Assembly (NCBI GenBank): GCA_025964395.1
Contig: JAOPYY010000051.1
Location: 1 to 35,345, forward strand
DNA length: 35,345 nucleotides
DNA from: Actinomycetes bacterium
Lineage (GTDB): Bacteria; Actinomycetota; Thermoleophilia; Gaiellales; Gaiellaceae
Reading direction: 5' to 3'
In this document: positions 21,998-28,631 of the stretch, piece by piece
Position numbering within the stretch: the first letter of the stretch is position 1
Layout of the letters: the number at the start of each line of letters is the position of its first letter
Program-made: the position numbers and the translations under genes
Notes under the pieces: generated by a model
Told to the model about the DNA's origin: nothing
Database searches by the model: none
What the model saw: the letters and a program-made list of their open reading frames with translations, nothing else

Positions 21998-24016
21998 CTA
22001 CCCCTGCGTCAGGGTGAGGCCGTCGACCTCGAACGAGTCGCCGGCGACGGCGGCCGATTCGGTGACGGCCACGTCGATCGTCCCCGCGTTGCGCGCGGCG
22101 ATATAGCGGTTCGCGGCGAACTGCTGCCAGCTCTGCGTCGACGTCACGCACGACGAGCGCGAGCCGGCAAGTGAGCCGCCGGCGGTCCACTCGCGGACGA
22201 TCAGGCACACCCTCCGGCCCGGTGTGTCGCTGCGGATCCAGCCGCCCGCGCTGTAGGCCGCGCCGGCTGCCGTCGAGGTGACCGGCTTGGACGAGGTGAG
22301 GATCGAGAAGCTCGGCCCCGAGGTGCGTGCGACCCGAGCCGCGCCCGAGCCGACCTTGCCGTCGGACGCGAGCGTGAGTGACGACGAGGCACCGCTCCAG
22401 CCGGCGAGGGACCCCTCGAAGCTGCCGTTCGCCAGAAGGTTCGACGGCGGTGGAGCTCCCGCGGTGACTGTCCAGTTGCGGGTCGCTGGGCTCGGGTCGG
22501 CGGTGCCACCCGGGCTGATCGCCCGCACTGCGAATGTGTGGGCCCCTGTCGCGAGCCCCGAGTACGCGCGCGGAGACGTGCAGGCGGCGAAGGCCGCGTT
22601 GTCGAGGCTGCACTCGAACGTCGAGCCGTACGTGTCGGACGTGAAGCCGAAGCTCGCGGACGTCGACGACGTCGAGCCGGACGGACCGGACGTGATCGTC
22701 GTCTCGGGCGACGTGTCGTACGTCACGTCGAGGTACGGCATCTGCGAGGTCTGCGGCGCGCTCGTCGTTGCGAAGTGAAGGACATTCGGTCCTTCGGTCG
22801 CGTGCAATAGCAGCCCGTCGTTCGCAACCGAGCCGTTGACCCAGCCCTGGACGAGCGTCGTCAGATTCCAGGTCGCACTGACACCCGTCGATCCTCCGAC
22901 AGTCGCGGTCGCGTCGGGTGTCGTGGCGAAGTCACCGCCGGGCGAGGTCCAGGGGACACCCGTGTCGGCTTCGTTCCACGTGGTCGAGACCGTCCACGGG
23001 GTCGTGACGCGGTGCACGTCGACGTTCAACGGCGTCGCGTTAGCCTCGTCCTGCAGATAGAGACCAAGAGTCGCGCTTTGCACGATCGCGTTCGACGGAA
23101 CGATCGACGAGAGATCCCACATAAGGAGCGTGCGACTCGTCAGCGTGCCGTCGTTTCCGACGTCGATGCTCGACCCGCCGCAGAAGCTGCTCGCGGCGTC
23201 TGCGCCGTCGCGAATGAAGCATTCACGGTCGGCGCCGTTCGCGATGAAGCTCGGGTCGACCACGACAGGCCACGCACGGCTGCGATCGGCGAGCCACTGC
23301 TTGTCGGCGCGCAGCGTCAGCGTCGTGCCGTCGTGACCGAGCTGGAACCGCACGCGGTCAGACGAGAGGCCGGCTGCGTCGATCATCGACGGTGGCGCGA
23401 ATACAAAGGCCGTGGCGCCGTTCGGGTCGACGAAGTCGATCCCACCGGACGTGTTCAGCCGTGGCGTCAGGCCGGGGCTCGTGGAGAGCGAGTAGGCGAA
23501 TGACGTCGGTGCCGACGCATTCGCCAGCGTCAGTGTCTCCTTCACGCCCGCGTTCGCGACGGTGTACGCGACGTCCACGCCCGGCAGTGCGCGCGCGTAC
23601 GTGGCGTGCGTGCCTTCGAAAGCGCGTCGGCCGTGTGCGCCGGCCAGCTGGAAGCTGACGGAACCGCGCTTGGTCGTGAACTGCACGGGCCCTGAGAGGT
23701 CGCCGGGCAGCGACGCCCGATAGCTGTTGGCCGCGTTCGTGACGTCGCCGAAGCCGTCCGGGACGAGCGTGTTGTCGATCGGCTGCCACTTTCCCTGCGC
23801 GTCGCGATAGTGGATCGGGCCCGCGTAGACGTGCACCGTGTACCGCCCGTTTCCGTCGACACTGGTCGCGGAGTGCGACGTGCGAAGGTTCGGATCCTCG
23901 TGCTGACCCTGGCTCGGGCCGCCGGCGACGGCGGCAACGGCCGAGACGGCCGAAACGAGCAGGAGCGCGGAGACCGCCGCGCCGAACGTACGCAAACCGC
24001 GCCTTGGCGACGCCAT
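21998..24016 (-). CDS. Large secreted DNRLRE-domain protein with C-terminal carbohydrate-binding-like module
   Basis: A 672-aa protein starting at ATG 24016 behind AAGGGGG; the track start at 24262 passes upstream of the promoter. A Sec signal (~1-33) is followed by a long beta-rich region (~40-280: YTVHVYAGPIHYRDAQGKW, DVAYTVANAGVKETL) resembling the N-terminal part of RHS/wall-associated secreted proteins. Next comes a DNRLRE domain (~300-450: SRTLLMWDLSSIVPSNAIVQ, TTWNEADTGVPW), a Cys-containing Ig-like segment (FECSLDNAAFAACTSP) and a CBM4/9-like sandwich (NLLANGSFEGSLAGW). DNRLRE proteins are surface adhesins or polysaccharide-associated factors. A consensus promoter sits upstream. Confidence 0.85.
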   Translation of the reverse strand: MASPRRGLRTFGAAVSALLLVSAVSAVAAVAGGPSQGQHEDPNLRTSHSATSVDGNGRYTVHVYAGPIHYRDAQGKWQPIDNTLVPDGFGDVTNAANSYRASLPGDLSGPVQFTTKRGSVSFQLAGAHGRRAFEGTHATYARALPGVDVAYTVANAGVKETLTLANASAPTSFAYSLSTSPGLTPRLNTSGGIDFVDPNGATAFVFAPPSMIDAAGLSSDRVRFQLGHDGTTLTLRADKQWLADRSRAWPVVVDPSFIANGADRECFIRDGADAASSFCGGSSIDVGNDGTLTSRTLLMWDLSSIVPSNAIVQSATLGLYLQDEANATPLNVDVHRVTTPWTVSTTWNEADTGVPWTSPGGDFATTPDATATVGGSTGVSATWNLTTLVQGWVNGSVANDGLLLHATEGPNVLHFATTSAPQTSQMPYLDVTYDTSPETTITSGPSGSTSSTSASFGFTSDTYGSTFECSLDNAAFAACTSPRAYSGLATGAHTFAVRAISPGGTADPSPATRNWTVTAGAPPPSNLLANGSFEGSLAGWSGASSSLTLASDGKVGSGAARVARTSGPSFSILTSSKPVTSTAAGAAYSAGGWIRSDTPGRRVCLIVREWTAGGSLAGSRSSCVTSTQSWQQFAANRYIAARNAGTIDVAVTESAAVAGDSFEVDGLTLTQG

Positions 24017-24057
24017 TGCAGAACCCCCTTGGTTGACATCCCCCCGGAAGTGCGCGG

Positions 24058-24085
24058 ACTCTAGCGCCCTTTTAATCTTTGTCAA
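24058..24085 (-). promoter_or_regulatory. Consensus housekeeping promoter of the DNRLRE gene
   Basis: On the minus strand TTGACA (24080-24085) and TAGAGT (24058-24063) are separated by 16 bp, with an AT-rich spacer in a GC-rich genome. The start codon is ~40 nt downstream with a good ribosome binding site. This is the clearest -35/-10 pair in the window. Confidence 0.75.
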
Positions 24086-24095
24086 CCATAAAGGC

Positions 24096-24111
24096 GGCCC
24101 GGTCCCGGGCC
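24096..24111 (-). terminator. Hairpin after the response-regulator gene
   Basis: GGCCCGG-GA-CCGGGCC lies 18 nt after the leftward response-regulator stop, followed on that strand by GCCTTTA. It is a compact, weakly U-tailed terminator that separates this gene from the DNRLRE promoter. Confidence 0.5.
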
Positions 24112-24129
24112 TGTCTGGATGGTGGGTGC

Positions 24130-24660
24130 CTAGGCGAGCCGTCCGAGGAGACGACGCAGCGTCCCGCGCGTCGCCGGCTCTCCGACGCCGAGCGCCGTGA
24201 CGATCTCGTGCTCGGAGCGGCCTTGCCACACCATCGACTCGATCATCGCCAGCTGTATCCACCGCGCATACTCCTCGCGGTCCGCTCGATCGGCGAGGGC
24301 GCCCGAAACAGTCGCGACGAGCTCGACGCGGCTGAACGGCTTGAACACATGACCGACTGCGCCCGCGTCGACCGCCCGCTGCACGAAGTCGCCCCTGCTG
24401 TGCCCGGTCAGCGCGACGACGGGCACATCACGTTCATGAAGGATCTGACGAGTTGCTTCGACGCCGTCGAGATTCGGCAAGCTCAAATCGATCAGTACGA
24501 GATCCGGCTTGTGCTCGCGCGCGAGGTCGACTGCTTCGATTCCGTCACGTGCATCCGGCACGACCTCGAACCCTGCGTCCTCGAGCATCAGGCGCAGGTC
24601 GGCACGGACGATTGCGTTGTCGTCGACGGTGAGGATGCGGGCTGTTGTAGTGGCCGGCAA
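24130..24660 (-). CDS. Orphan response regulator with atypical helical/HTH C terminus
   Basis: A 176-aa protein starting at TTG 24660 behind AAGGAGGGAGG; upstream in-frame starts lie in a terminator hairpin and are rejected. The receiver domain (~1-120) starts ARILTVDDNAIVRADL, with phospho-acceptor Asp in VLIDLSLPN, Thr in ALTGHS and Lys in FKPFS. The C-terminal ~50 residues, WQGRSEHEIVTALGVGEPATRGTLRRLL, look like a LuxR-type helix-turn-helix (SxxEIxxxLGVxxxTxRxxL). An ANTAR-type RNA-binding helix bundle is a weaker alternative. No kinase is adjacent. An intrinsic terminator sits directly before its ribosome binding site, implying control by attenuation. Confidence 0.85.
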   Translation of the reverse strand: MPATTTARILTVDDNAIVRADLRLMLEDAGFEVVPDARDGIEAVDLAREHKPDLVLIDLSLPNLDGVEATRQILHERDVPVVALTGHSRGDFVQRAVDAGAVGHVFKPFSRVELVATVSGALADRADREEYARWIQLAMIESMVWQGRSEHEIVTALGVGEPATRGTLRRLLGRLA

Positions 24661-24683
24661 ATGAGACCTCCCTCCTTGGGAAC

Positions 24684-24714
24684 AAAAAAAGACCCCAGGC
24701 ATTTGCCCGGGGTC
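24684..24714 (-). terminator. Intrinsic terminator in the leader of the response-regulator gene
   Basis: A stem GACCCC(G)GGC/GCC(T)GGGGTC with loop AAAT is followed on the minus strand by seven T residues. The ribosome binding site AAGGAGG begins only 5 nt after the T-run, too close for any promoter between them. Transcripts that express the gene must therefore pass through it. A second structure, TTGGT..GCAC-GAAG-GTGC..ACCAA, lies just upstream (~24726-24752). Confidence 0.85.
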
Positions 24715-24848
24715 GACAGAGACCGTTGGTCGCGCACCTTCGTGCAACCAAGGTCGAAGGTAGCAGCCGCTGCGACGGTGCCGGAGACTGCAAACTGAAT
24801 CGGTTTGCGGCTACGCGACCGTGAACGAGCCGTTTTTCGCGAAGCGGG

Positions 24849-25283
24849 CTAACGCACGGTGAAGACGTCGCTGTCCGCCGACGCGAGGTACGAGCCATCA
24901 GGCCCGTAGAGCACGAAATGCAGCAGGTAGTCGGTCGGAGTGCCCGGCTTCGTGAAGCGCACCGTGACGTCCTTGCTCTCGGCCGAGGACGTCGTCGTGT
25001 ACTTCGCGGCCAGGCGCTCCTCCTGCGAGGCGCGCACGCCCGAGACCGCATCGACGAGCCCATAGCGGAGCGTCAGATGCTCGCCGGGCTTGCCGCCTTC
25101 CGTGACCTTCACGGTGCCAACGATCGAGGTGCCTTCGACCTTGGCGGACGCGTGGTCGACCTTCGTGACGAGCGTGCCTGATGCTGCCGGGGGAGCCCCG
25201 CTCGAGCTTGGGCTGCCGCTGCCTCCACCGCAGCCCGCGGCGGCGAGGACGAGCGCGAGTAGAAGAACCGGACGAAATCTCAC
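24849..25283 (-). CDS. Small secreted lipoprotein of unknown function
   Basis: A 144-aa protein from GTG 25283, with TAGGGT ending 6 nt before it (leaderless pattern). The signal MRFRPVLLLALVLAAAGC is a clear lipobox, followed by a Gly/Ser/Pro linker (~18-38). The rest is a single beta-sandwich-like domain (TKVDHASAKVEGTSIVGTVKV...TDYLLHFVLYGPDGSYLASADSDVFTV), similar in texture to transthyretin/CalX-type domains. I recognise no catalytic residues and no named family. The 188-bp stretch between it and the next gene holds the leader terminator. Confidence 0.75.
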   Translation of the reverse strand: MRFRPVLLLALVLAAAGCGGGSGSPSSSGAPPAASGTLVTKVDHASAKVEGTSIVGTVKVTEGGKPGEHLTLRYGLVDAVSGVRASQEERLAAKYTTTSSAESKDVTVRFTKPGTPTDYLLHFVLYGPDGSYLASADSDVFTVR

Positions 25284-25321
25284 GTCGCAACCCTAGCCAT
25301 GAGCTCGGAGATCAAGGGTCC

Positions 25322-25338
25322 GTAAGCACTCGGTAAGC
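25322..25338 (+). promoter_or_regulatory. Direct repeat GTAAGC-N5-GTAAGC upstream of the Ig-like gene
   Basis: Two exact GTAAGC copies at 11-bp spacing lie 74 nt before the start codon of the rightward Ig-like gene. An 11-bp period is what OmpR/PhoP-type regulators bind. No clear -10/-35 pair was found next to it. Confidence 0.35.
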
Positions 25339-25411
25339 GTCCGTCCGGCGAGGCGTTGAGAACCGGGGCAGCGGGGACCGATAGGAGATGAACCCAATGA
25401 AGGAGAACCCC

Positions 25412-26428
25412 ATGCGCACGCACAAGATCGGCCTGCGTCGGCTCGTTCCGCTCGCGGTCATGATCGTTGCCTCCGGGGTGGCAGGCTCGGTGGCGACCGC
25501 TCGCTCCGCGGCGGCGCCCCAGAACACTGCGATTCCGCAGGTCAGCGGGACCGCCAAGGAAGGCGAGACGCTGACCGCTTCGAATGGCACGTGGAGCAAC
25601 ACCCCGACCTCGTACGCCTACCAGTGGCGCCGCTGTGCGTCCGACGGCACGGCGTGCGGCGACATCACCGGGGCGACCAAGCAGACCTACCCGGTCTTGG
25701 CCGCGGACATCGGTCACACGCTTCGCGTCGTCGTGACTGCTTCTAACGCTGACGGCAAGGCGTCGGCGACCTCGGGCGCGACCGACGTGGTCGACTCGAA
25801 GTCCGGCCCGGTCAACTCCGTGAAGCCGGCCGTCAGTGGCACGGCGACGGTCGGCCAGGAGCTCAGGGTCTCGACCGGCACCTGGTCCCCGAAGCCTGGT
25901 TCGTACGGGTACCAGTGGCAGCGCTGCACGTCCACGGGTGCGGACTGCGTCAACGTCGACGGTGCGACCTCGGCGACCTACGGCGTCCGCTCCGCTGACG
26001 TCGACCATCGCATGCGCGCGTTGGTAACTGCTCGCACGTCGGCCGGCCGGTCGACCGCCGCGTCGACCCCGTCGAGCGTCGTACTCGACAACACGAGCAC
26101 GACCACGACCACGGTTCAGGGCAACAAGGCGCCGACGGTCACGTTCATCTCGTTCAAGTGGGTCGGCCCGCGCGCCTTCGCCCGCTTCCGCGTCTGCGAT
26201 GACGGCCTCGGCCGCATCACGGTGATCGAACGCGACAACAAGGCCAAGACCCTCGCGTCCGAGCGGCGCTTCCGCATCACGCGGAGCGCGTCCTGCGGCA
26301 CCTACTCGCGGAACTGGATCCCGGCGCCGCGGTTCCGCACCAAGGGCCGTTATGTCGCGACGCTGCGCGCAGTCGACACGTCGAACGCGCTCAGCCGGAT
26401 CGTCAGCCGCTCACTCGTCAAGCGCTAA
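25412..26428 (+). CDS. Secreted protein with two Ig-like modules
   Basis: A 338-aa protein; ATG 25412 has AAGGAG at ideal spacing, while ATG 25388 and 25397 are alternatives adding 8 or 5 residues. A signal peptide (~1-33) is followed by two tandem modules: IPQVSGTAKEGETLTASNGTW...YAYQWRRC and VKPAVSGTATVGQELRVSTGTW...YGYQWQRC, each ending in a HTLRVVVTA-like strand. A Thr-rich linker leads to a distinct C-terminal beta domain (~240-338: TVTFISFKWVGPRAFARFRVC...). Each module has a Cys pair (RRC..AC, QRC..DC). It is related to the one-module protein at 3733-4542. A surface or structural role is inferred. Confidence 0.85.
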   Translation: MRTHKIGLRRLVPLAVMIVASGVAGSVATARSAAAPQNTAIPQVSGTAKEGETLTASNGTWSNTPTSYAYQWRRCASDGTACGDITGATKQTYPVLAADIGHTLRVVVTASNADGKASATSGATDVVDSKSGPVNSVKPAVSGTATVGQELRVSTGTWSPKPGSYGYQWQRCTSTGADCVNVDGATSATYGVRSADVDHRMRALVTARTSAGRSTAASTPSSVVLDNTSTTTTTVQGNKAPTVTFISFKWVGPRAFARFRVCDDGLGRITVIERDNKAKTLASERRFRITRSASCGTYSRNWIPAPRFRTKGRYVATLRAVDTSNALSRIVSRSLVKR

Positions 26429-26452
26429 CGGTATGGCATGCCGGCGCGATCG

Positions 26453-27229
26453 TCAGGCCTTCACGGCCTTGACGATCGCGCCGTGCATACCGTCGGCAAC
26501 CTCATGCGTGAACTCGACGGTCACGTCGTCGAAGCCCGCTGCACGCAAGCCCTCGGTGTACTCGGAGGTCGAGAGCGCTCCGGAGATGCAGCCGACGTAG
26601 CTCCCGCGATCCGCGCGCTCCTTCGGGTCGAGCCGGTCCTCAGCGACGACGTCGCTGATGCCGATCCGGCCGCCCGGCTTCAGCACGCGGCCGATCTCGC
26701 GCAGCACCGACGGCTTGTCGGTCGACAGATTGATCACGCAGTTCGAGATCACGACGTCGACGCTCGCGCTGGGGAGGGGGACATCCTCGATCAGGCCCGT
26801 CAGGAACGTCACGTTCACAATGCCTGCGTCGGCAGCGTTGCGGCGCGCGAGCTCGAGCATCTCGTCGGTCATGTCGAGCCCGTACGCGTGCCCGGCAGGG
26901 CCGACGCGCCTGGCGGAGAGGATCACGTCGATCCCGCCGCCCGAGCCCAGGTCGAGCACGGTCTCGCCGTCGCGCAGGTCGGCGACGGCCGTCGGGTTCC
27001 CACAGCCGAGCGATGCGAGCACGGCCGCGTCGGGCAACTCGGCGCGCTGTGAGATGTCGTACAGGGTGGACCCGAACTCTCCGTCCGAACAGCACCCGCC
27101 ATCACCGCAGCCGCACCCGGCGCCGGTCGCAGCCTCCGCGTACTTCTGTCTGACCTCTTCGCGCAGATTTTCGGGGCGCAGATCTTCGGAGCGCAGATCT
27201 TCGGGGCTCAGGTCGTTGGTCGTTGCCAT
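26453..27229 (-). CDS. arsM: Arsenite S-adenosylmethionine methyltransferase
   Basis: A 258-aa protein from ATG 27229, overlapping the arsR stop by 1 nt (TGATG). The N terminus has a short repeat (EDLRSEDLRPENLRE) and a Cys cluster CGCGDGGCC (~39-47). SAM motif I is VLDLGSGGGIDVIL (~91-104). Conserved As(III)-binding Cys are seen at C164 (VISNCVINLS) and C214 (YVGCISGA), plus C76 (SLGCGNP). The enzyme converts arsenite to methylated and volatile arsenicals. It is co-transcribed with arsR. No ArsB/Acr3 efflux or ArsC gene is in the window, so detoxification here may rely on methylation. Confidence 0.95.
   Translation of the reverse strand: MATTNDLSPEDLRSEDLRPENLREEVRQKYAEAATGAGCGCGDGGCCSDGEFGSTLYDISQRAELPDAAVLASLGCGNPTAVADLRDGETVLDLGSGGGIDVILSARRVGPAGHAYGLDMTDEMLELARRNAADAGIVNVTFLTGLIEDVPLPSASVDVVISNCVINLSTDKPSVLREIGRVLKPGGRIGISDVVAEDRLDPKERADRGSYVGCISGALSTSEYTEGLRAAGFDDVTVEFTHEVADGMHGAIVKAVKA
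27161..27205. repeat. Three tandem 15-bp repeats within arsM
   Basis: Three consecutive 15-bp units (GCGCAGATCTTCGGG and near copies, 1-2 differences) encode the Leu-Arg-(Ser/Pro)-Glu-(Asp/Asn) repeats near the ArsM N terminus. The flanking 15 bp is a degenerate fourth unit. The array is in frame and can grow or shrink without breaking the gene. Confidence 0.85.
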
Positions 27230-27567
27230 CAGCAGCACGCCTCCTTCAGGTCGGCGACAGCGGCGAGCTTCGCGACCGCATCGCGCTTCAGTGAGTAGTA
27301 GGCCCACTTGCCTCGCTGCTCACGCTCGAGCAGGCCGGCGTCGTAGAGCTTCTTCAGGTGGTGCGAGACCGTCGGCTGGGAGAGCCCGAGGTCGGTCAGC
27401 TCGCAGCCGCAGACTTCGCCGCCGGCCGTCGCGAGCACGTTGACGATGCGCACGCGTGCGGGATCGCCAAGCGCCCGAAAGAGCGCCGCGGTTCCCTCCG
27501 CCTCCTCGTCGGTGAGGGTGGCGGAGCCGAGCGGCGCGCAACACGCGATCGGCTCGACGGCGAACAT
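27229..27567 (-). CDS. arsR: ArsR-family arsenic-responsive repressor
   Basis: A 112-aa winged-helix protein: LFRALGDPARVRIVNVLA, recognition helix LSQPTVSHHLKKLYDAGLL, wing REQRGKWAYYSL. Cys pairs lie at the N terminus (IACC, C9-C10), in helix alpha-3 (EVCGCEL, C53/C55) and at the C terminus (EACC). An N-terminal Cys pair plus a Cys at ~55 is the site used by actinobacterial CgArsR, differing from the ELCVCDL site of E. coli ArsR. It probably represses its own operon through the palindrome at 27690-27725. Its ATG directly follows the stop of a 35-codon ORF. Confidence 0.94.
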   Translation of the reverse strand: MFAVEPIACCAPLGSATLTDEEAEGTAALFRALGDPARVRIVNVLATAGGEVCGCELTDLGLSQPTVSHHLKKLYDAGLLEREQRGKWAYYSLKRDAVAKLAAVADLKEACC

Positions 27568-27675
27568 CTAGATCCTCGGGCCTTGCAGAGCGGCCTTGAA
27601 CAGCGCCTCGTCGCGGAGCTGGGCGGCGCGGCACAGGTTGTCGCAAACGGCGCTAGCGTGCTTCTTCCGGAACAT
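27568..27675 (-). CDS. Small 35-aa Cys-containing ORF heading the ars operon
   Basis: This ORF is too short for the track. It starts at ATG 27675 behind GAGGGGAGCGAGG, and its TAG abuts the arsR ATG. The peptide begins MFRKKHASAVCDNLCRAAQL and continues to ...GPRI, basic at the start, with a C-x3-C pair. The good ribosome binding site and stop-start abutment argue that it is translated and coupled to arsR. It could be a leader peptide, a small As(III)-binding protein, or chance. I recognise no family. Confidence 0.5.
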   Translation of the reverse strand: MFRKKHASAVCDNLCRAAQLRDEALFKAALQGPRI

Positions 27676-27689
27676 CCTCGCTCCCCTCA

Positions 27690-27725
27690 TATCGATGGAC
27701 GTCAATATATCGACAACCATCGATA
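27690..27725. promoter_or_regulatory. ars operator: palindrome around the promoter
   Basis: TATCGATGG and CCATCGATA form an exact 9-bp inverted repeat 18 bp apart. Between them is a near palindrome GTCAATATATCGAC. The AT-rich block sits 15 nt upstream of the small ORF, where a repressor would block transcription. It is the most AT-rich patch of this region and the natural ArsR target. It may also affect the rightward gene at 27801. Confidence 0.65.
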
Positions 27726-27800
27726 CGTGTCAAGTCTTCATGCAAGGTTCCGGCGCGCGGCGCGTCTCAGGCTCCGTACCCAACTTTCCAAGGAGTCCAT

Positions 27801-28595
27801 ATGAAACGTCTCGCCCTTTTCCTGATCGTTGCCGCAGCGCTGCTTGCGCCGTCCGCGGCGCTCGCGAGCGGCGTCGTGCTGAAGGTTCAGAAGGCGACCC
27901 ATCTCGTTGCCGTCACCAACGGCAAGACGAAGGTCAATCTCGTCCACACCGCCGCCAAGCTGCGCGTCGGGCAGCGGGTCACGCTGAGTGGGCGCACGCT
28001 GCGCAACGGCACGCTTGCCGCTTCCTCGATCCGCGTCCTCGGCCGCGCGCACACCGTGCACTTCCGCGGCCTGCTCCTCAAGAAGAGCGGCACGCAGCTG
28101 GTCGTCTCGGCCGGCGGCGCGATCATCGCCGTGCACCGCGGCGCACGCACGACCTCGTCCGCGAACGACACGGGCCCGACGCCCGGCGCGACGGTTGACG
28201 TCACCGCCACTGTCGGCACCGACGACGAGCTCGCCGCGACGACCGTCTCGACCGCCTCGGCCGATACACCCGGCGGCAAGATCGAAGGCACGCTGACGCT
28301 CGGGACCGGCACGGTCACCGTCAAGTCGGATGAGATGAACCTCTCGATCAAGGTTCCGACGGGCTTCGACCTGACGAAGTTCGCCACCGGTGACGAAGTT
28401 CTGGCAACGTTTTCGCAGCAGGCTGATGGTTCGCTGCTCCTGACTGACATTTCCGGAGATGGGAATGCTCAGGAAGCGGACAACAACGACAACAACGACA
28501 ACAACGACGGCGATAACAGCGACGACAACGGGGGCAACGGCGACAACAACGGTGGGAGCTCCTCACAGTCCGCAGTCGCTTCGGTCCACATCTAG
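27801..28595 (+). CDS. Secreted beta-rich protein with Asp/Asn/Gly tail, upstream of the sigma factor
   Basis: A 264-aa protein, ATG 27801, with AAGGAG 7 nt upstream. A Sec signal (~1-22, LALFLIVAAALLAPSAALA) is followed by repeated short beta modules (VTLSGRTLRNGTLAASSIRVLG; EGTLTLGTGTVTVKS; LATFSQQADGSLLLTDISG) like DUF5666-type OB domains. The last ~45 residues are low-complexity D/N/G (NDNNDNNDGDNSDDNGGNGDN), which may bind Ca2+ or be flexible. The sigma-factor fusion gene starts 36 nt later on the same strand, so they likely form an operon. An envelope partner or signal protein for that sigma factor is inferred. Confidence 0.75.
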   Translation: MKRLALFLIVAAALLAPSAALASGVVLKVQKATHLVAVTNGKTKVNLVHTAAKLRVGQRVTLSGRTLRNGTLAASSIRVLGRAHTVHFRGLLLKKSGTQLVVSAGGAIIAVHRGARTTSSANDTGPTPGATVDVTATVGTDDELAATTVSTASADTPGGKIEGTLTLGTGTVTVKSDEMNLSIKVPTGFDLTKFATGDEVLATFSQQADGSLLLTDISGDGNAQEADNNDNNDNNDGDNSDDNGGNGDNNGGSSSQSAVASVHI

Positions 28596-28631
28596 CTCGA
28601 TCCACTATCACCAAACGAAGGTAGAAGTGAC

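Noticed and set aside
24017-24262. N-terminal extension of the DNRLRE protein ORF
   Set aside because: It passes through a consensus promoter and a terminator hairpin; ATG 24016 has a good ribosome binding site and starts a signal peptide.
24130-24280. ANTAR domain at the C terminus of the orphan response regulator
   Set aside because: The segment fits a LuxR-like helix-turn-helix better (SEHEIVTALGV...TRGTLRRLL); ANTAR is left as a weak alternative because of the leader terminator.
28470-28570. Possible regulatory AAC-rich repeat
   Set aside because: It is the coding sequence of the Asp/Asn/Gly tail, in frame, not a separate element.
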